DNA of 64,000 bases from Microbacterium hatanonis (GCF_008017415.1 NZ_VRSV01000002.1:248001-312000), one strand, 5' to 3'; shown: positions 25,231 to 35,158, counted from the stretch's first letter. Translations and numbers: made by a program. The notes: generated from the sequence alone by a model not told the origin.

Positions 25231-26727
25231 ATGAGAAGACCCCTCATCGCCGTGTCCGCGGCCCTCGCCGCAGCGCTCGTCCTCACCGGCTGCTCGACCG
25301 GCGGCGGCACCACCGCCGAGAGCTCCGACGACGCGACCATCGCGATCGGCTCGCTGTACGAACCGCAGAACCTGAGCAACACCCAGGGCGGCGGCCAGGG
25401 CGTCACCGAGGCGTTCAACGGCAACGTCTACGAGGGCCTCTACAAGCTCACGGACGACGGCCAGGTCGAACCCCTCCTCGCCGAGGGCGAAGAAGTCAGC
25501 GACGACGGCCTCACCTACACGATCACCCTCCGCGAAGGCGTCACCTTCCACTCCGGCAAGGCGCTCACGTCGGCCGACGTGAAGGCGAGCGTCGAGGCGG
25601 TCACCGCCGAGGACTCGCAGTCGGCCCGCAAGTCGAGCTTCGCCACCATCGCCGACATCGCGACCCCCGACGACCAGACCGTGGTCTTCACGCTCTCGCA
25701 GCGCTCGATCTCGTTCCTCTACAACCTCAGCTACGTCTGGATCGTCAACGCGGAGGCGGGCGACCTGACGCAGGACGAGGACGGCACCGGTCCCTACACG
25801 CTCGACGAGTGGCGCCAGGGCAGTACCCTCACGCTCACCCGTTGGGACGAGTACTGGGGCGAGCCCGCGAAGAACGCCGAGGTCGTCTTCACCTACTTCA
25901 CCGACGCCACCGCCGAGAACAACGCGCTGCTGACCGGCGAGATCGACCTCATCACCAGCGTGCAGAGCCCCGATTCGCTCACCCAGTTCGAGGGCAACGC
26001 CGACTACGTCGTGAGCGAGGGCACCTCGACCACGAAGGAGCTGCTCGCGTTCAACGACCGCGTCGCCCCCTTCGACGACGCGCTGGTGCGCAAGGCCGTC
26101 TACTCCGCGATCGACACGCAGAAGCTCCTCACCTCGATCTGGGGCGACTACGGCACCCTCATCGGCTCCATGGTGCCGCCGACCGACCCCTGGTACGTCG
26201 ATCTCACCCAGGTGAACCCCTACGACCCCGACCTCTCGAAGCAGCTGCTGACCCAGGCCGGCTACGCCGACGGGTTCACCTTCACGCTCGACACCCCCAG
26301 CTACGACCCGCACCCGGCGGTCGCCGAGTTCCTGCAGTCGCAGCTGGCCGAGGTCGGCATCACGGTCGAGATCAACACGATCAGCGCCGACGAGTGGTAC
26401 TCGAAGGTCTTCAAGGAGCGCGACTTCACCGCCACGCTCCAAGAGCACGTGAACGACCGCGACGTCGTCTGGTACGGCAACCCCGACTTCTACTGGGGCT
26501 ACGACAACGCCGACGTGCAGCAGTGGGTGTCCGAGGCCGAGCAGGCCCAGACCACCGACGAGCAGACCGAGCTCCTGAAGAAGGTCAACGAGCAGATCGC
26601 GGAGGATGCGGCTAGCGTGTGGCTGTACCTGTACCCGCAGATCGTGGTCGCCTCCAGCGACCTCAGCGGCTACCCCGTCAACGGCCTGAACTCCCAGTTC
26701 TTCGCCTACGACATCGTGAAGTCCTGA
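25231..26727 (+). CDS. Peptide/nickel-type ABC transporter binding lipoprotein
   Basis: A lipoprotein of 498 residues (SBP family 5). Lipobox LTGC with Cys21. Signature stretches are TIAIGSLYEPQNLSNTQGG, the cluster-C pattern YEGLYKLTDDGQVEPLLAEGE, SDDGLTYTITLREGVTFHSGK and ADVKASVEAV. The ligand could be a short peptide, nickel complex, sugar or siderophore; the sequence does not decide. It is the first gene of a complete five-gene operon (binding protein, two permeases, two ATPases). CTGGAG precedes the ATG. A hairpin between it and the first permease gene probably limits read-through. Confidence 0.93.
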   Translation: MRRPLIAVSAALAAALVLTGCSTGGGTTAESSDDATIAIGSLYEPQNLSNTQGGGQGVTEAFNGNVYEGLYKLTDDGQVEPLLAEGEEVSDDGLTYTITLREGVTFHSGKALTSADVKASVEAVTAEDSQSARKSSFATIADIATPDDQTVVFTLSQRSISFLYNLSYVWIVNAEAGDLTQDEDGTGPYTLDEWRQGSTLTLTRWDEYWGEPAKNAEVVFTYFTDATAENNALLTGEIDLITSVQSPDSLTQFEGNADYVVSEGTSTTKELLAFNDRVAPFDDALVRKAVYSAIDTQKLLTSIWGDYGTLIGSMVPPTDPWYVDLTQVNPYDPDLSKQLLTQAGYADGFTFTLDTPSYDPHPAVAEFLQSQLAEVGITVEINTISADEWYSKVFKERDFTATLQEHVNDRDVVWYGNPDFYWGYDNADVQQWVSEAEQAQTTDEQTELLKKVNEQIAEDAASVWLYLYPQIVVASSDLSGYPVNGLNSQFFAYDIVKS

Positions 26728-26745
26728 TCGTCTAGCTCATCCGTC

Positions 26746-26784
26746 GGGGGATGCTGCGGTCCGCACGGGCTCGCCGCATCCCCC
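26746..26784 (+). terminator. Intercistronic hairpin after the binding-protein gene
   Basis: GGGGGAT pairs with ATCCCCC and GCGG with CCGC, with a three-base bulge on the left side. It contains a GGATGCTGC word. Its place between the binding-protein and permease genes suggests partial termination or 3'-end protection, giving more binding protein than membrane parts. Confidence 0.5.
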
Positions 26785-26807
26785 CGCCCGTTCCCTGTCG
26801 AGATCCG

Positions 26808-27770
26808 ATGCTCACCTACGTGCTCCGCCGCTCCGGGTTCCTCCTGGTGTCGCTGGCGGTCGCCCTCATCGTGATCTTCGTGCTGCTGCGGCTCCTGCCG
26901 GGCGATCCCGCCAACGCGCTGCTGTCGATCGACGCGACGCCCGAGCAGATCGCCGCGGCCCGGGCGCAGGTGGGCTCCGACCAGCCGCTGCTGACGCAGT
27001 TCGCGACCTGGGCGGGGCAGCTCGTGCGCTTCGACCTCGGCGAGTCGTACATCAGCTCGCGGCCCGTCGGGCCCGAGATCGCCTCGCGCCTGGCGATCAC
27101 GCTGCCCCTGACGCTGCTCGCCTTCGGTCTCGCGCTCGTCCTGTCGCTCGTCATCGGCATCACCGCCGCGGTGAAGGCCGACCGCTGGTACGGAGTGGTG
27201 CTGAGCGGTTTCTCGCAGCTCGGGGTCGCCGTCCCCGTCTTCTGGGTCGGTGTGATCCTCGTGTGGATCTTCGCCCTCCAGCTCGGACTCCTCCCTTCGG
27301 GAGGTTTCCCCCGCAGCGACTGGGAAGACCCGGCCGCCGCGCTTCGCGCCCTCACGCTCCCCGTCATCGCGATCGCGATCGTGATGAGCGCCTCGCTCAG
27401 CCGCTACGTGCGCTCGGCGACGCTCGACGTGCTCGGCAGCGACTACCTGCGCACCGCCCGCGCGGGCGGCGCCGGGATGACCGAGGCGCTGCTGCGTCAC
27501 GGTCTGCGCAACGGCGCCGTGCCCGTCGTCGCGGTGCTCGGCGTGGAGCTGTCGACGACGCTCCTCGGCGCGGTCGTGGTGGAGAGCGTCTTCACGCTCC
27601 CCGGTCTCGGCAGCCTGCTGCTCACCGGCATCCAGCAGCACGATTACGCGAACATCCAGGGCGTGCTCGTGGTGAGCACCCTGTTCGTGCTGCTCGTCGG
27701 GTTCGCCGCCGACATCGCGCAGCGCCTCATCGATCCGCGCCTGCGCACGAGCGTCTCGGGCAACCGGTGA
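26808..27770 (+). CDS. Peptide/nickel-type ABC transporter permease (DppB-like)
   Basis: A permease of 320 residues or so from the ATG at 26808 with six membrane segments. N-terminal signature YVLRRSGFLLVSLAVALIVIFVLLRLLPGDP; the ATPase-docking loop reads YLRTARAGGAGMTEALLRHGLRNG; the C-terminus has GVVVVSTLFVLL-like VLVVSTLFVLLVGFAADIAQRLIDPR. It forms the membrane channel with the next gene product. The following GTG start overlaps its stop codon (GTGA). Confidence 0.93.
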   Translation: MLTYVLRRSGFLLVSLAVALIVIFVLLRLLPGDPANALLSIDATPEQIAAARAQVGSDQPLLTQFATWAGQLVRFDLGESYISSRPVGPEIASRLAITLPLTLLAFGLALVLSLVIGITAAVKADRWYGVVLSGFSQLGVAVPVFWVGVILVWIFALQLGLLPSGGFPRSDWEDPAAALRALTLPVIAIAIVMSASLSRYVRSATLDVLGSDYLRTARAGGAGMTEALLRHGLRNGAVPVVAVLGVELSTTLLGAVVVESVFTLPGLGSLLLTGIQQHDYANIQGVLVVSTLFVLLVGFAADIAQRLIDPRLRTSVSGNR

Positions 27771-28630
27771 GCGCGGTCATCGAGCAGAACATCGCGGATG
27801 CTGCGCCCGCAGCATCCCGGCGACGCTCGATCACCCTGGTGGTCGGGATCGTGCTCACCGCCCTGGTCGTCCTCGTCGCGCTGGTGTCGCTGTTCTGGCT
27901 GCCCTACCCGCTCGACGACATCAGCGGCGGCCGTCTGGACGGCCCGAGCTCGGCACACCTGCTCGGCACCGACCGCCTCGGCCGCGACCTCCTGTCGCAG
28001 CTGATGGTCGGCGCGCGCATCGCACTGCTGGTGGGTGCCGGCGCGGTGCTCCTCGCCGGCGTGCTCGGGACGCTCATCGGGCTGGTGACGGCGTTCTCGC
28101 GCCCCTGGCTCGACGACACGCTCTCCTCCGCCCTCGACGTCGTGATCGCGTTCCCCGTGCTGCTGCTGGCGATGCTCGTCGTCGCCGTGCAGGGCGCGTC
28201 GCTGTGGTCGGCGACCCTCGCGATCGGGTTGGCGATGTCGGCCGTGGTCGCCCGACTGACCCGTATCCTCGCCCGGCGCGTGCTGCAGGAGCAGTACGTC
28301 ACGGCCGCCCGCACGAGCGGCACCCGTCTGCTCGGGATCGTGTGGCACCACGTGCTGCCGAACATCGCCCCCACCCTCGCGGTGAGCCTCGCCCTGCAGT
28401 TTGGCGTGGCCGTGCTCGCCGAGGCGAGCCTGTCGTACCTCGGCCTCGGCGCCCCGCCGCCGAACGCCTCGTGGGGCCGGATGCTGCAGGAGGCCCAGGG
28501 CACCGTGCTCAACGCACCCGTCGGGGCGATCGCGCCCGGACTCGCGATCGTCGCCCTCGTGCTGGGTGTCAACTTCCTCGCCGACGGCCTGCGCGACGTC
28601 GCCGATCCGACGAGACGGAGAGCGCGATGA
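27767..28630 (+). CDS. Peptide/nickel-type ABC transporter permease (DppC-like)
   Basis: A permease of 287 residues starting at a GTG that overlaps the previous stop (GTGA). The N-terminal pattern SSAHLLGTDRLGRDLLSQLMVGARIALLVG is typical of DppC, and the docking loop is YVTAARTSGTRLLGIVWHHVLPN. LSYLGLGAPPPNASWGRML is another family mark. Partner of the preceding permease. It overlaps the next gene by ATGA. Confidence 0.94.
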   Translation: MSAVIEQNIADAAPAASRRRSITLVVGIVLTALVVLVALVSLFWLPYPLDDISGGRLDGPSSAHLLGTDRLGRDLLSQLMVGARIALLVGAGAVLLAGVLGTLIGLVTAFSRPWLDDTLSSALDVVIAFPVLLLAMLVVAVQGASLWSATLAIGLAMSAVVARLTRILARRVLQEQYVTAARTSGTRLLGIVWHHVLPNIAPTLAVSLALQFGVAVLAEASLSYLGLGAPPPNASWGRMLQEAQGTVLNAPVGAIAPGLAIVALVLGVNFLADGLRDVADPTRRRAR

Positions 28631-29427
28631 CTCTTCTCGATGTGAGCGGGCTCTCGGTGCGGGCGGATGCTGCGCCCCTCGTCGACGCCGTCTCCTTCAC
28701 CCTCGACGCCGGAGACCGCGTGGGGCTGATCGGGGAATCGGGGTCGGGCAAGTCGCTGACCTCGCTCGCCGCGGTCGGACTGCTGCCCTCTGCTCTGCGC
28801 GTCTCCGGCTCGGTGCGCCTCGCCGGGCACGAGATCGTCGGCACCCCCGACGCGCGGCTGCGTGCGCTCCGAGGTCCCGTCGCGCAGGTCGTCTTCCAGG
28901 AGCCGCTGACGGCGCTGGATCCGCTCATGCGCGTCGGGAAGCAGCTCGCCGAGCCGCTGCGACGCCACCTGAACCTCCGGGGCGGCGCGCTCGGCGACGC
29001 CGTCTCGACGGCGCTGTCGGAGGTCGCACTGACCGACCCCCGCATCGCGCGCGCCTACCCGCACGAGCTCTCGGGCGGTCAGCGTCAGCGCGTCGCGATC
29101 GCGATCGCCCTCGCAGCACGCCCGCAGCTGCTCATCGCCGACGAGCCGACCACCGCGCTCGACGTCACCGTGCAGGACGCCGTGCTGACGCTGCTCGAAA
29201 GGCTCATCGCCGAGCGGGACATGGCGCTGCTCTTCGTCAGCCACGACCTCGCCGTCGTCTCGCGGATGGTCGAGCGCATCGTCGTGCTGCAGCGCGGCGT
29301 CGCGGTCGAGGAGGGGCCGGTCGACCGCGTGCTGCGCGATCCGCAGCATCCGTACACCCGCGCCCTCGTCGCCAGCGCCCGCTCGCTCGACGCCGCGCTC
29401 GACGCCTCCGAGGGAGGTGTCGAATGA
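28627..29427 (+). CDS. Peptide/nickel-type ABC transporter ATPase (DppD-like)
   Basis: A 266-residue ABC ATPase. Walker A GESGSGKS near residue 38, Q-loop VVFQEPLTALDPLMRVG, signature LSGGQRQRVAIA, Walker B LLIADEPTTALDVTVQ, switch His VSHDLAVV. It is shorter than most DppD proteins (about 320 residues) because it lacks the usual C-terminal oligopeptide domain with its iron-sulphur cysteines. Starts in the ATGA overlap with the permease stop and overlaps the next gene the same way. Confidence 0.94.
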   Translation: MTLLDVSGLSVRADAAPLVDAVSFTLDAGDRVGLIGESGSGKSLTSLAAVGLLPSALRVSGSVRLAGHEIVGTPDARLRALRGPVAQVVFQEPLTALDPLMRVGKQLAEPLRRHLNLRGGALGDAVSTALSEVALTDPRIARAYPHELSGGQRQRVAIAIALAARPQLLIADEPTTALDVTVQDAVLTLLERLIAERDMALLFVSHDLAVVSRMVERIVVLQRGVAVEEGPVDRVLRDPQHPYTRALVASARSLDAALDASEGGVE

Positions 29428-30179
29428 GCGTGCTGGAACTTCGCGACGCCGGCTTCTCCTACGGATCGCGCAGCGTGCTCGACGACGTCTCGCTCAGCGT
29501 CGCCGAGGGGGAGTCGGTCGGGCTCGTCGGCGAGTCGGGTGCGGGAAAGTCGACGATCCTGCGCCTCCTGCTGGGCCTCGCCGCCCCACGCGACGGGTCG
29601 GTGCTGTTCGACGGCCGGCCGCTCGACCTTCGCGACCGGTCGCTGATGCGGCGGTTCCGCGCGAGCGTGCAGCCGGTCTTCCAGGATCCTTACTCCTCCC
29701 TCGATCCGCGCCAGCGCATCGACCGGATCGTCGGTGAGCCGCTGCGCTCCCTCGGTCTCGCGCGCGGTGCCGACGCCGCATCGCGCGTGGAGGAGGCCGT
29801 CGCCGCCGTCGGCCTCGACGCCGGCACCCTCACCCGGTACCCGCACGAGTTCTCCGGCGGGCAGCGCCAGCGCATCGCGATCGCCCGCGCCCTCGTGTCC
29901 CGTCCGCGCGTGCTGCTGGCGGACGAGCCGGTGAGCGCCCTCGACGTCACCACGCGAGTGCAGGTCATCGACCTGCTCGCTCGCCTCCGCCGCGAGAACG
30001 GCCTCACGCTGGTGATGGTCTCGCACGACCTCAGCGCGGTGGCCTCGGTCTGCGAACGCACCGTGGTGCTGCAGCACGGGCGCATCGTCGAGGCGGGCGC
30101 GACGCGCAGCATCCTCTCCTCCCCCTCGACGGCGTACGCCCGCCAGCTCGTCGCCGCGGTGCCCCGCCTGCCGCGCTGA
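29424..30179 (+). CDS. Peptide/nickel-type ABC transporter ATPase (DppF-like)
   Basis: A 251-residue ABC ATPase and the second engine of the transporter. Walker A GESGAGKST near residue 38, Q-loop PVFQDPYSSLDPRQRI, signature FSGGQRQRIAIA, Walker B VLLADEPVSALDVTTR, and switch His VSHDLSAV. Also truncated at the C-terminus relative to typical DppF. Last gene of the five-gene operon; 39 nt later a cyclophilin gene starts from its own promoter box. Confidence 0.94.
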   Translation: MSVLELRDAGFSYGSRSVLDDVSLSVAEGESVGLVGESGAGKSTILRLLLGLAAPRDGSVLFDGRPLDLRDRSLMRRFRASVQPVFQDPYSSLDPRQRIDRIVGEPLRSLGLARGADAASRVEEAVAAVGLDAGTLTRYPHEFSGGQRQRIAIARALVSRPRVLLADEPVSALDVTTRVQVIDLLARLRRENGLTLVMVSHDLSAVASVCERTVVLQHGRIVEAGATRSILSSPSTAYARQLVAAVPRLPR

Positions 30180-30218
30180 CGGCGATGACCGCCCGGGCGG
30201 CGGCTCTAATCTGGAAGC

Positions 30219-30866
30219 ATGCGCACCCGCTTCGCCACCGTCTCTCTGGCCGCCCTCTCGCTGTTGGTCCTGGCGGGATGCGCGAGCCCCACGTCACCTG
30301 CCGCGGAGCCGACCGCCGACGGCGGGTGCTCCTACGTCGAGAGCGGCCAGGCAGCGGCCGGTGACGTCACCGCTCCCCCGGCCGATCCCGTCGGCGCGCA
30401 GAACGTGACCCTCGAGACGTCGGCCGGCGCGATCCCGATGACGTTCGACGCCGAGCGCACCCCCTGCACCGTCAACAGCTTCGTCTCGCTCGCCCAGCAG
30501 GGCTACTTCGACGACAGCGAGTGCCACCGCCTCACGACCTCGGGCATCTACGTGCTGCAGTGCGGCGATCCCTCGGCCACCGGCATGGGCGGCCCCGGCT
30601 ACAGCTTCGGCGACGAGCTCGACGGCAGCGAGACCTACCCCGCCGGCACCGTCGCCATGGCCAATGCCGGCCCCGACACCAACGGTTCGCAGTTCTTCCT
30701 CGTGTACGAGGACTCGCAGCTCCCCCCGTCGTACACGGTCTTCGGACAGATGGATGCTGAGGGCCTCGCGGTCGTGCGCGAGATCGCCGCCGCAGGCGCC
30801 GAGGGCGGTTCCGGCGACGGCGCTCCCGTGACGCCCGTCGTGATCTCGGGCGTCACCATCGACTGA
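30219..30866 (+). CDS. Cyclophilin-type peptidyl-prolyl isomerase lipoprotein
   Basis: A lipoprotein of 215 residues, lipobox LAGC with Cys21, exported and anchored outside the membrane. The cyclophilin domain occupies about 60-215: VTLETSAGAIPMTFDAERTPCTVNSFVSLA, FDDSECHRLTTSGIYVLQCGDPSATGMGGPGYSFGDE, and ANAGPDTNGSQFFLVYED. The usual catalytic Arg in FHR appears as CHR, and the QFF of the active site is kept. It catalyses proline isomerisation in extracytoplasmic protein folding. TAATCT ends six bases before the ATG, so it is probably leaderless. Confidence 0.93.
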   Translation: MRTRFATVSLAALSLLVLAGCASPTSPAAEPTADGGCSYVESGQAAAGDVTAPPADPVGAQNVTLETSAGAIPMTFDAERTPCTVNSFVSLAQQGYFDDSECHRLTTSGIYVLQCGDPSATGMGGPGYSFGDELDGSETYPAGTVAMANAGPDTNGSQFFLVYEDSQLPPSYTVFGQMDAEGLAVVREIAAAGAEGGSGDGAPVTPVVISGVTID

Positions 30867-30883
30867 TCCGCGACCCGGCGGGA

Positions 30884-30923
30884 ACGACGAAGGGGACGGC
30901 CGCTCGGCCGTCCCCTTCGTCGT
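30884..30923. terminator. Strong bidirectional terminator hairpin
   Basis: Eighteen-base perfect arms with a 4-nt GCTC turn at the tip, between the convergent cyclophilin gene (stop at 30866) and the sugar ABC permease (stop at 30933). The stem starts ACGACGAAGGGGACGG. No T tract is present. Confidence 0.85.
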
Positions 30924-30932
30924 CGCTGCCGG

Positions 30933-32138
30933 TCAGCGCCCGGAGCGCCGCTTGCTCATCACGTCGAACGCGACGGCGAGCAGCAGCACGAGTCCCTTGA
31001 TGACCTGCTGCCACGCAGCATCCACCGACAGGATCGACAGGCCCTGGTTGAGCACGCCCATGACCAGACCACCGATGACCGCGCCGACGACCGTGCCGAC
31101 GCCGCCCTGCACCGCCGCGCCGCCGATGAAGACCGCGGCGATGGCGTCGAGCTCGAAGCTGGTGCCCGCCGATGCGACCGCGCTTCCGGCCCGGGCGGTG
31201 CTGACCACGCCGGCGAGTCCGGCGAGGAACCCCATGTTGACGAAGATGAAGAACGTGACCCACTTCGTCTTCACTCCCGACATCTGCGCCGCGAAGAGGT
31301 TGCCGCCCATCGCGTAGACGTGGCGGCCGAACACGGTGCGGCTGAGCACGAACGAGTAGATGAGGATCAGCGCGGCCAGGATGATGAGGATGATCGGCGT
31401 GCCGCGGTTGTAGGCCAGCAGGTACGCCACATAGAGGATCGCGGCGACGGCGATCCCGACCTTGATCCAGGCCGACACCGCGCGCTCGCGCGGCAGTCCG
31501 AGGCGCCGCAGCGTCGCCCGCGTCCGCACCTGCTGGAAGATCAGGGCCACGGCGGCGAGCGCCGCGATCGCGAAGGTGATGAGGTCGGGCGTTCCCGTGG
31601 TCGGGAGGGTCCCCGAGCCGATCGCGTTGAACTCCGGCGGGAGCCCGCTGATCGTGCCGCCGGTGAGCAGCACCAGCGCGAGACCGCGGAAGACGAGCAT
31701 GCCGGCAAGGGTCACGATGAAGGCGGGTATGCCGACGAAGGCGACCCAGAAGCCCTGCCAGGCCCCGATCAGCGCCCCGGTGATGAGGGCGATCACGACC
31801 GCGGCCCACCACGGCAGCCCCCACGACTGCATGGACAGCGCCGCGACCGCGCCGACGACCGCGACGATCGAGCCGACGGAGAGGTCGATGTGGCCCGCGA
31901 TGATCACGATCACCATGCCGATCGCGAGGATCAGCACGTATGCGTTCTGCTGGATGAGGTTGCTGACGTTGCCGGGGTAAAGGAGTCGTCCTCCGGTCAG
32001 CACCTGGAACAGCAGGATGATGATCGCGAGCGCGGCGAGGATCCCGTACTGCCGCATGTCGATGCGCAGCCGTCGGCGCGGCTTGCTCGGCCCGATCGGA
32101 CCGGTCGGGGTGGCCTGCTCGGGTGCGGTGAGGGTCAC
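30933..32138 (-). CDS. Sugar ABC transporter permease (MmsB/XylH type)
   Basis: A permease of 401 residues in the ribose/xylose/multiple-sugar family with about ten membrane helices. Marks: [67 protein letters not shown] written here in overlapping pieces, [19 protein letters not shown], and a C-terminal [19 protein letters not shown]. It receives sugar from the binding protein and is powered by the ATPase of the upstream gene, whose stop codon it overlaps by four bases. Last gene of the operon. Confidence 0.93.
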   Translation of the reverse strand: MTLTAPEQATPTGPIGPSKPRRRLRIDMRQYGILAALAIIILLFQVLTGGRLLYPGNVSNLIQQNAYVLILAIGMVIVIIAGHIDLSVGSIVAVVGAVAALSMQSWGLPWWAAVVIALITGALIGAWQGFWVAFVGIPAFIVTLAGMLVFRGLALVLLTGGTISGLPPEFNAIGSGTLPTTGTPDLITFAIAALAAVALIFQQVRTRATLRRLGLPRERAVSAWIKVGIAVAAILYVAYLLAYNRGTPIILIILAALILIYSFVLSRTVFGRHVYAMGGNLFAAQMSGVKTKWVTFFIFVNMGFLAGLAGVVSTARAGSAVASAGTSFELDAIAAVFIGGAAVQGGVGTVVGAVIGGLVMGVLNQGLSILSVDAAWQQVIKGLVLLLAVAFDVMSKRRSGR

Positions 32139-33679
32139 GGCTTTACTCCTTCGGGTCGACCTGCGGTCATGTGCCGCATGAGTTCCTCCTGCGTGGCGTC
32201 GGCGCGGGCGATCTCGCCCGTGAGGCGCCCCTCGGCGATCGTGTAGATCCGATCGGCGAGACCGATCAGCTCGGGCAGCTCGGACGAGATGACGATCACG
32301 GCCTTGCCCTGGGCGGCGAGCTCGTTGATGATCCCGTAGATCTCGAACTTGGCGCCCACGTCGATCCCGCGGGTGGGTTCGTCGAGGATCAGCACGTCAG
32401 GACCCGAGTAGATCCACTTGCTGAGCACGACCTTCTGCTGGTTGCCTCCGGAGAGGAACCCCGTGAGCGTGGAGACGGACGGGGTCTTGATGTTCATCTG
32501 CTTGCGGTAGTCCTCGGCCACCGCGTATTCGCGGTTGCGATCGATCACGCCGAGACGGGCGAGCTTTCCCAGAGCGGCGGCCGAGACGTTCACCGTGATG
32601 CTGCCGATGAGGTTGAGGCCGTACCGCTTGCGGTCCTCCGTGGCGTAGGCGATCCCGTGACGGATGGCCTCGTCGACGGTCTTCGTCGAGATCTCGACGC
32701 CGTCCTTGAACACCTTCCCGGAGATGTCGGTGCCGTAGGAACGACCGAAGATGCTCATCGCCAGCTCGGTGCGCCCGGCGCCCATGAGCCCGGCGAACCC
32801 GACGATCTCCCCCGCGCGCACCGAGAACGACACGTCGTCGACGACCTTCCGGGCGGGGTCGACCGGGTGGTAGGCGTTCCAGTGCTCCACCCGGAACTTC
32901 TCCTCGCCCAGATGCGGTTCGCGATGCGGGAACTGGCTGTCGAGCGAGCGTCCGACCATGTCACGGATGATGCGCGTCTCGATCTCCTCGCTGTCGTCGA
33001 CGGGGAACGCCTCGATGGTCGAACCGTCGCGGATGACGGTGACCGTGTCGGCGATCGCGCGGATCTCCTTGAGCTTGTGGGAGATGATGATCGACGTGAT
33101 GCCCTGCCCGCGCAGGTGCTTGATCAGATCGAGCAGATGCGCGGAGTCGTCGTCGTTCAGCGCCGCGGTCGGTTCGTCGAGGATGAGGAGCTTGACACGC
33201 TTGGACAGGGCCTTCGCGATCTCGACGAGCTGCTGCTTGCCGACGCCGAGCTCGAGCACTTTCGTCGCCGGGTTCTCCTGCAGACCGACGCGCGCGATCA
33301 GCTTGGCCGCCTCGGCGTTCGTCTGGTTCCAGTCGATGACGCCGGCGCGCGCATTCTCGTTGCCGAGGAAGATGTTCTCGGCGATCGACAGGTAGGGGCT
33401 GAGGGCGAGCTCCTGGTGGATGATCACGATCCCGTCGCGCTCGCTGTCGTTGATCGACCGGTAGGCCACCTCCTTGCCCTCGAAGGTGATCGTGCCGTCG
33501 AACGACCCGTGCGGGTAGACCCCGCTCAGCACCTTCATCAGAGTGGACTTCCCCGCGCCGTTCTCGCCGCAGACGGCGTGCACCTCGCCGCGCTTCACCT
33601 CGAGGTCGACGCCGTTGAGCGCCTTCACGCCGCTGAAGTCCTTCACGATGCCCTGCATCGTGAGTATGGCGTTGTCCAT
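32135..33679 (-). CDS. Sugar ABC transporter ATPase, tandem cassette (MmsA/XylG type)
   Basis: A 514-residue protein with two ABC domains. First half: Walker [10 protein letters not shown] (38-46), signature [15 protein letters not shown] and Walker [14 protein letters not shown]. Second half: a degenerate Walker [10 protein letters not shown], signature [14 protein letters not shown], and [14 protein letters not shown]. This division is standard for sugar transporters of the ribose/xylose class. Its ligand is set by the binding protein 70 nt upstream. ATGA overlap with the permease gene. Confidence 0.95.
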   Translation of the reverse strand: MDNAILTMQGIVKDFSGVKALNGVDLEVKRGEVHAVCGENGAGKSTLMKVLSGVYPHGSFDGTITFEGKEVAYRSINDSERDGIVIIHQELALSPYLSIAENIFLGNENARAGVIDWNQTNAEAAKLIARVGLQENPATKVLELGVGKQQLVEIAKALSKRVKLLILDEPTAALNDDDSAHLLDLIKHLRGQGITSIIISHKLKEIRAIADTVTVIRDGSTIEAFPVDDSEEIETRIIRDMVGRSLDSQFPHREPHLGEEKFRVEHWNAYHPVDPARKVVDDVSFSVRAGEIVGFAGLMGAGRTELAMSIFGRSYGTDISGKVFKDGVEISTKTVDEAIRHGIAYATEDRKRYGLNLIGSITVNVSAAALGKLARLGVIDRNREYAVAEDYRKQMNIKTPSVSTLTGFLSGGNQQKVVLSKWIYSGPDVLILDEPTRGIDVGAKFEIYGIINELAAQGKAVIVISSELPELIGLADRIYTIAEGRLTGEIARADATQEELMRHMTAGRPEGVKP

Positions 33680-33700
33680 GCTTGCCCTTCGCTCGACGGA

Positions 33701-33740
33701 CCCCGATCGGCGCCGGCCGCGAAGCCGACGCCGATCGGGG
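33701..33740 (-). terminator. Intercistronic hairpin between sugar-binding protein and ATPase genes
   Basis: Twelve-base perfect arms CCCCGATCGGCG/CGCCGATCGGGG, with an inner CGGC/GCCG extension across a one-base mismatch. It starts 8 nt after the binding-protein stop and would lower expression of the downstream genes relative to the binding protein. Confidence 0.6.
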
Positions 33741-33748
33741 TGTGGTGA

Positions 33749-34870
33749 TCAGAGTCCGACGTCGGACGCCTTGAGGAAGCCCGAGTCGATCAGCACCGAC
33801 TGCACGTCGTCCTTCACGACGACCTGGGGGTCGAGCAGGTAGGACGGAACGACCTTCACGCCGTTGTCGTACGTCGTGTCGTCGTTCGTCTCCGGGACCT
33901 CGCCGGCGACGATCGACTGCACCATCGACTGCACACGGTCGCCGAGGGCTCGCGTGTCCTTCCAGACGGTCATCGACTGCTGGTCGGCGAGGATCGCCTG
34001 CACGTTGGCCTTGTCAGCGTCCTGTCCGGTGATGATGGGCCAGTCGGCGCCCGGGGCGTATCCCGCCGACAGCAGCGACTGCTCGATGCCCAGCGCGAGG
34101 CTGTCGTTCGGCGAGAGCACGACCTGGACCTTCTGGCCGCCGGTGTAGAACGACTGCAGGCGGTTGTCCATCTCGGCCTGGGCGTCGTCGGATCCCCAGC
34201 CGAGGATTCCGATGGACTTCCAGTCGTCGTTGGTCGCCGAGAGCTTGCCCGACGGGATGACGAGCTGGCCGCTCTCGACGTAGGGCTGGAGCACGTCCCA
34301 CGCACCCTGGAAGAAGAAGCCCGCGTTGTTGTCGTCGGGGCTTCCGGCGAACGGCTCGAAGTTGAACGGGCCGGCGCCGTCGGCGAGGCCGAGCTGGTCT
34401 TCGATGAACTGTCCCTGCAGCGTCCCGACCTTGTAGTTGTCGAACGTCGCGTAGTAGTCGACCGCCTCGGTGCCGTTGATCAGGCGGTCATAGGCGATGA
34501 CCGTCACACCCTGACTCGTGGCGTCCTCGAGCACCGGTCCGAGCGTCTCACCGTCGATCGCGGCCACCACGAGGATCTTCGCGCCGCCGGCCACCTGGTT
34601 CTGGATCTGGCTGATCTGCTGGTCGGTCTTGTTGTCGGCGTACTGCAGGTCGACCGTGCAGCCGTCGCCCTCGAGCTTCGTCTTCAACCCTTCACCGTCG
34701 TTGATCCAGCGCTCGAGGCTGCGGGTCGGCATCGCGATGCCCACGTTGCAGTCCGTGCCGCCGGCGTCGCCGCCCGTGCCGCCCGAGGTTCCGGCCGGTG
34801 CGCACGCGGCGAGGGAGGCGAGAAGGCCGCCCGTGACGACCAGGGTGATGAGTGTTCTGCCTTTGAACAT
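33749..34870 (-). CDS. Sugar-binding lipoprotein (ChvE/multiple-sugar type)
   Basis: A lipoprotein of 373 residues from the ATG at 34870 (GGAAGGA before it). Lipobox LAAC with Cys23. The PBP type 1 sugar-binding domain has NVGIAMPTRSLERWINDGEG, VVAAIDGETLGPVLEDA, VIAYDRLINGTEAVDYYATFDN and ITGQDADKANVQAILADQQS, all typical of ChvE/XylF proteins that bind xylose, glucose, galactose or arabinose. First gene of the three-gene operon. A far longer frame extends upstream but has no ribosome site. Confidence 0.94.
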   Translation of the reverse strand: MFKGRTLITLVVTGGLLASLAACAPAGTSGGTGGDAGGTDCNVGIAMPTRSLERWINDGEGLKTKLEGDGCTVDLQYADNKTDQQISQIQNQVAGGAKILVVAAIDGETLGPVLEDATSQGVTVIAYDRLINGTEAVDYYATFDNYKVGTLQGQFIEDQLGLADGAGPFNFEPFAGSPDDNNAGFFFQGAWDVLQPYVESGQLVIPSGKLSATNDDWKSIGILGWGSDDAQAEMDNRLQSFYTGGQKVQVVLSPNDSLALGIEQSLLSAGYAPGADWPIITGQDADKANVQAILADQQSMTVWKDTRALGDRVQSMVQSIVAGEVPETNDDTTYDNGVKVVPSYLLDPQVVVKDDVQSVLIDSGFLKASDVGL

Positions 34871-35158
34871 GAGAATCCTTCCAAGGAATACGAGTCGGCG
34901 TCGACCCGCATCGCTCATCCCGCTCGTGTCACCGAGTGGAGTGGGAGACGCCGGTGTCCGGTTCCGTAGACGACGCTGGCTTCCGGGTTGCTGCTTGTGG
35001 CGCACCGCCGATCCCGATTGCAGGACATACGTTGCGTGGGTCAACTTACTCGCGGTGTGGAGGGCACGTCACGCATTTTCTGCGTCGAATCTCGTCACAA
35101 CTTGGTATCGGCCGCGACCGGGCTCGCGGTGTCCGGGAGCGCTCCCGGCCCCGGGCAG
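34871..35158. other. Upstream region of the sugar ABC operon
   Basis: This and the adjoining hairpin make about 340 bases without a gene. It should carry the operon promoter on the minus strand. I see TTGACC (35044-35039) without a good paired -10, and an inverted repeat ACGCA-N5-TGCGT (35071-35085) that could be a regulator site. No regulator gene is linked to the operon. Confidence 0.35.

Noticed and set aside
34871-35158. Possible promoter TTGACC for the sugar operon
   Set aside because: The -10 at 17 bp is GCAATC, a poor match, so I do not call a promoter.
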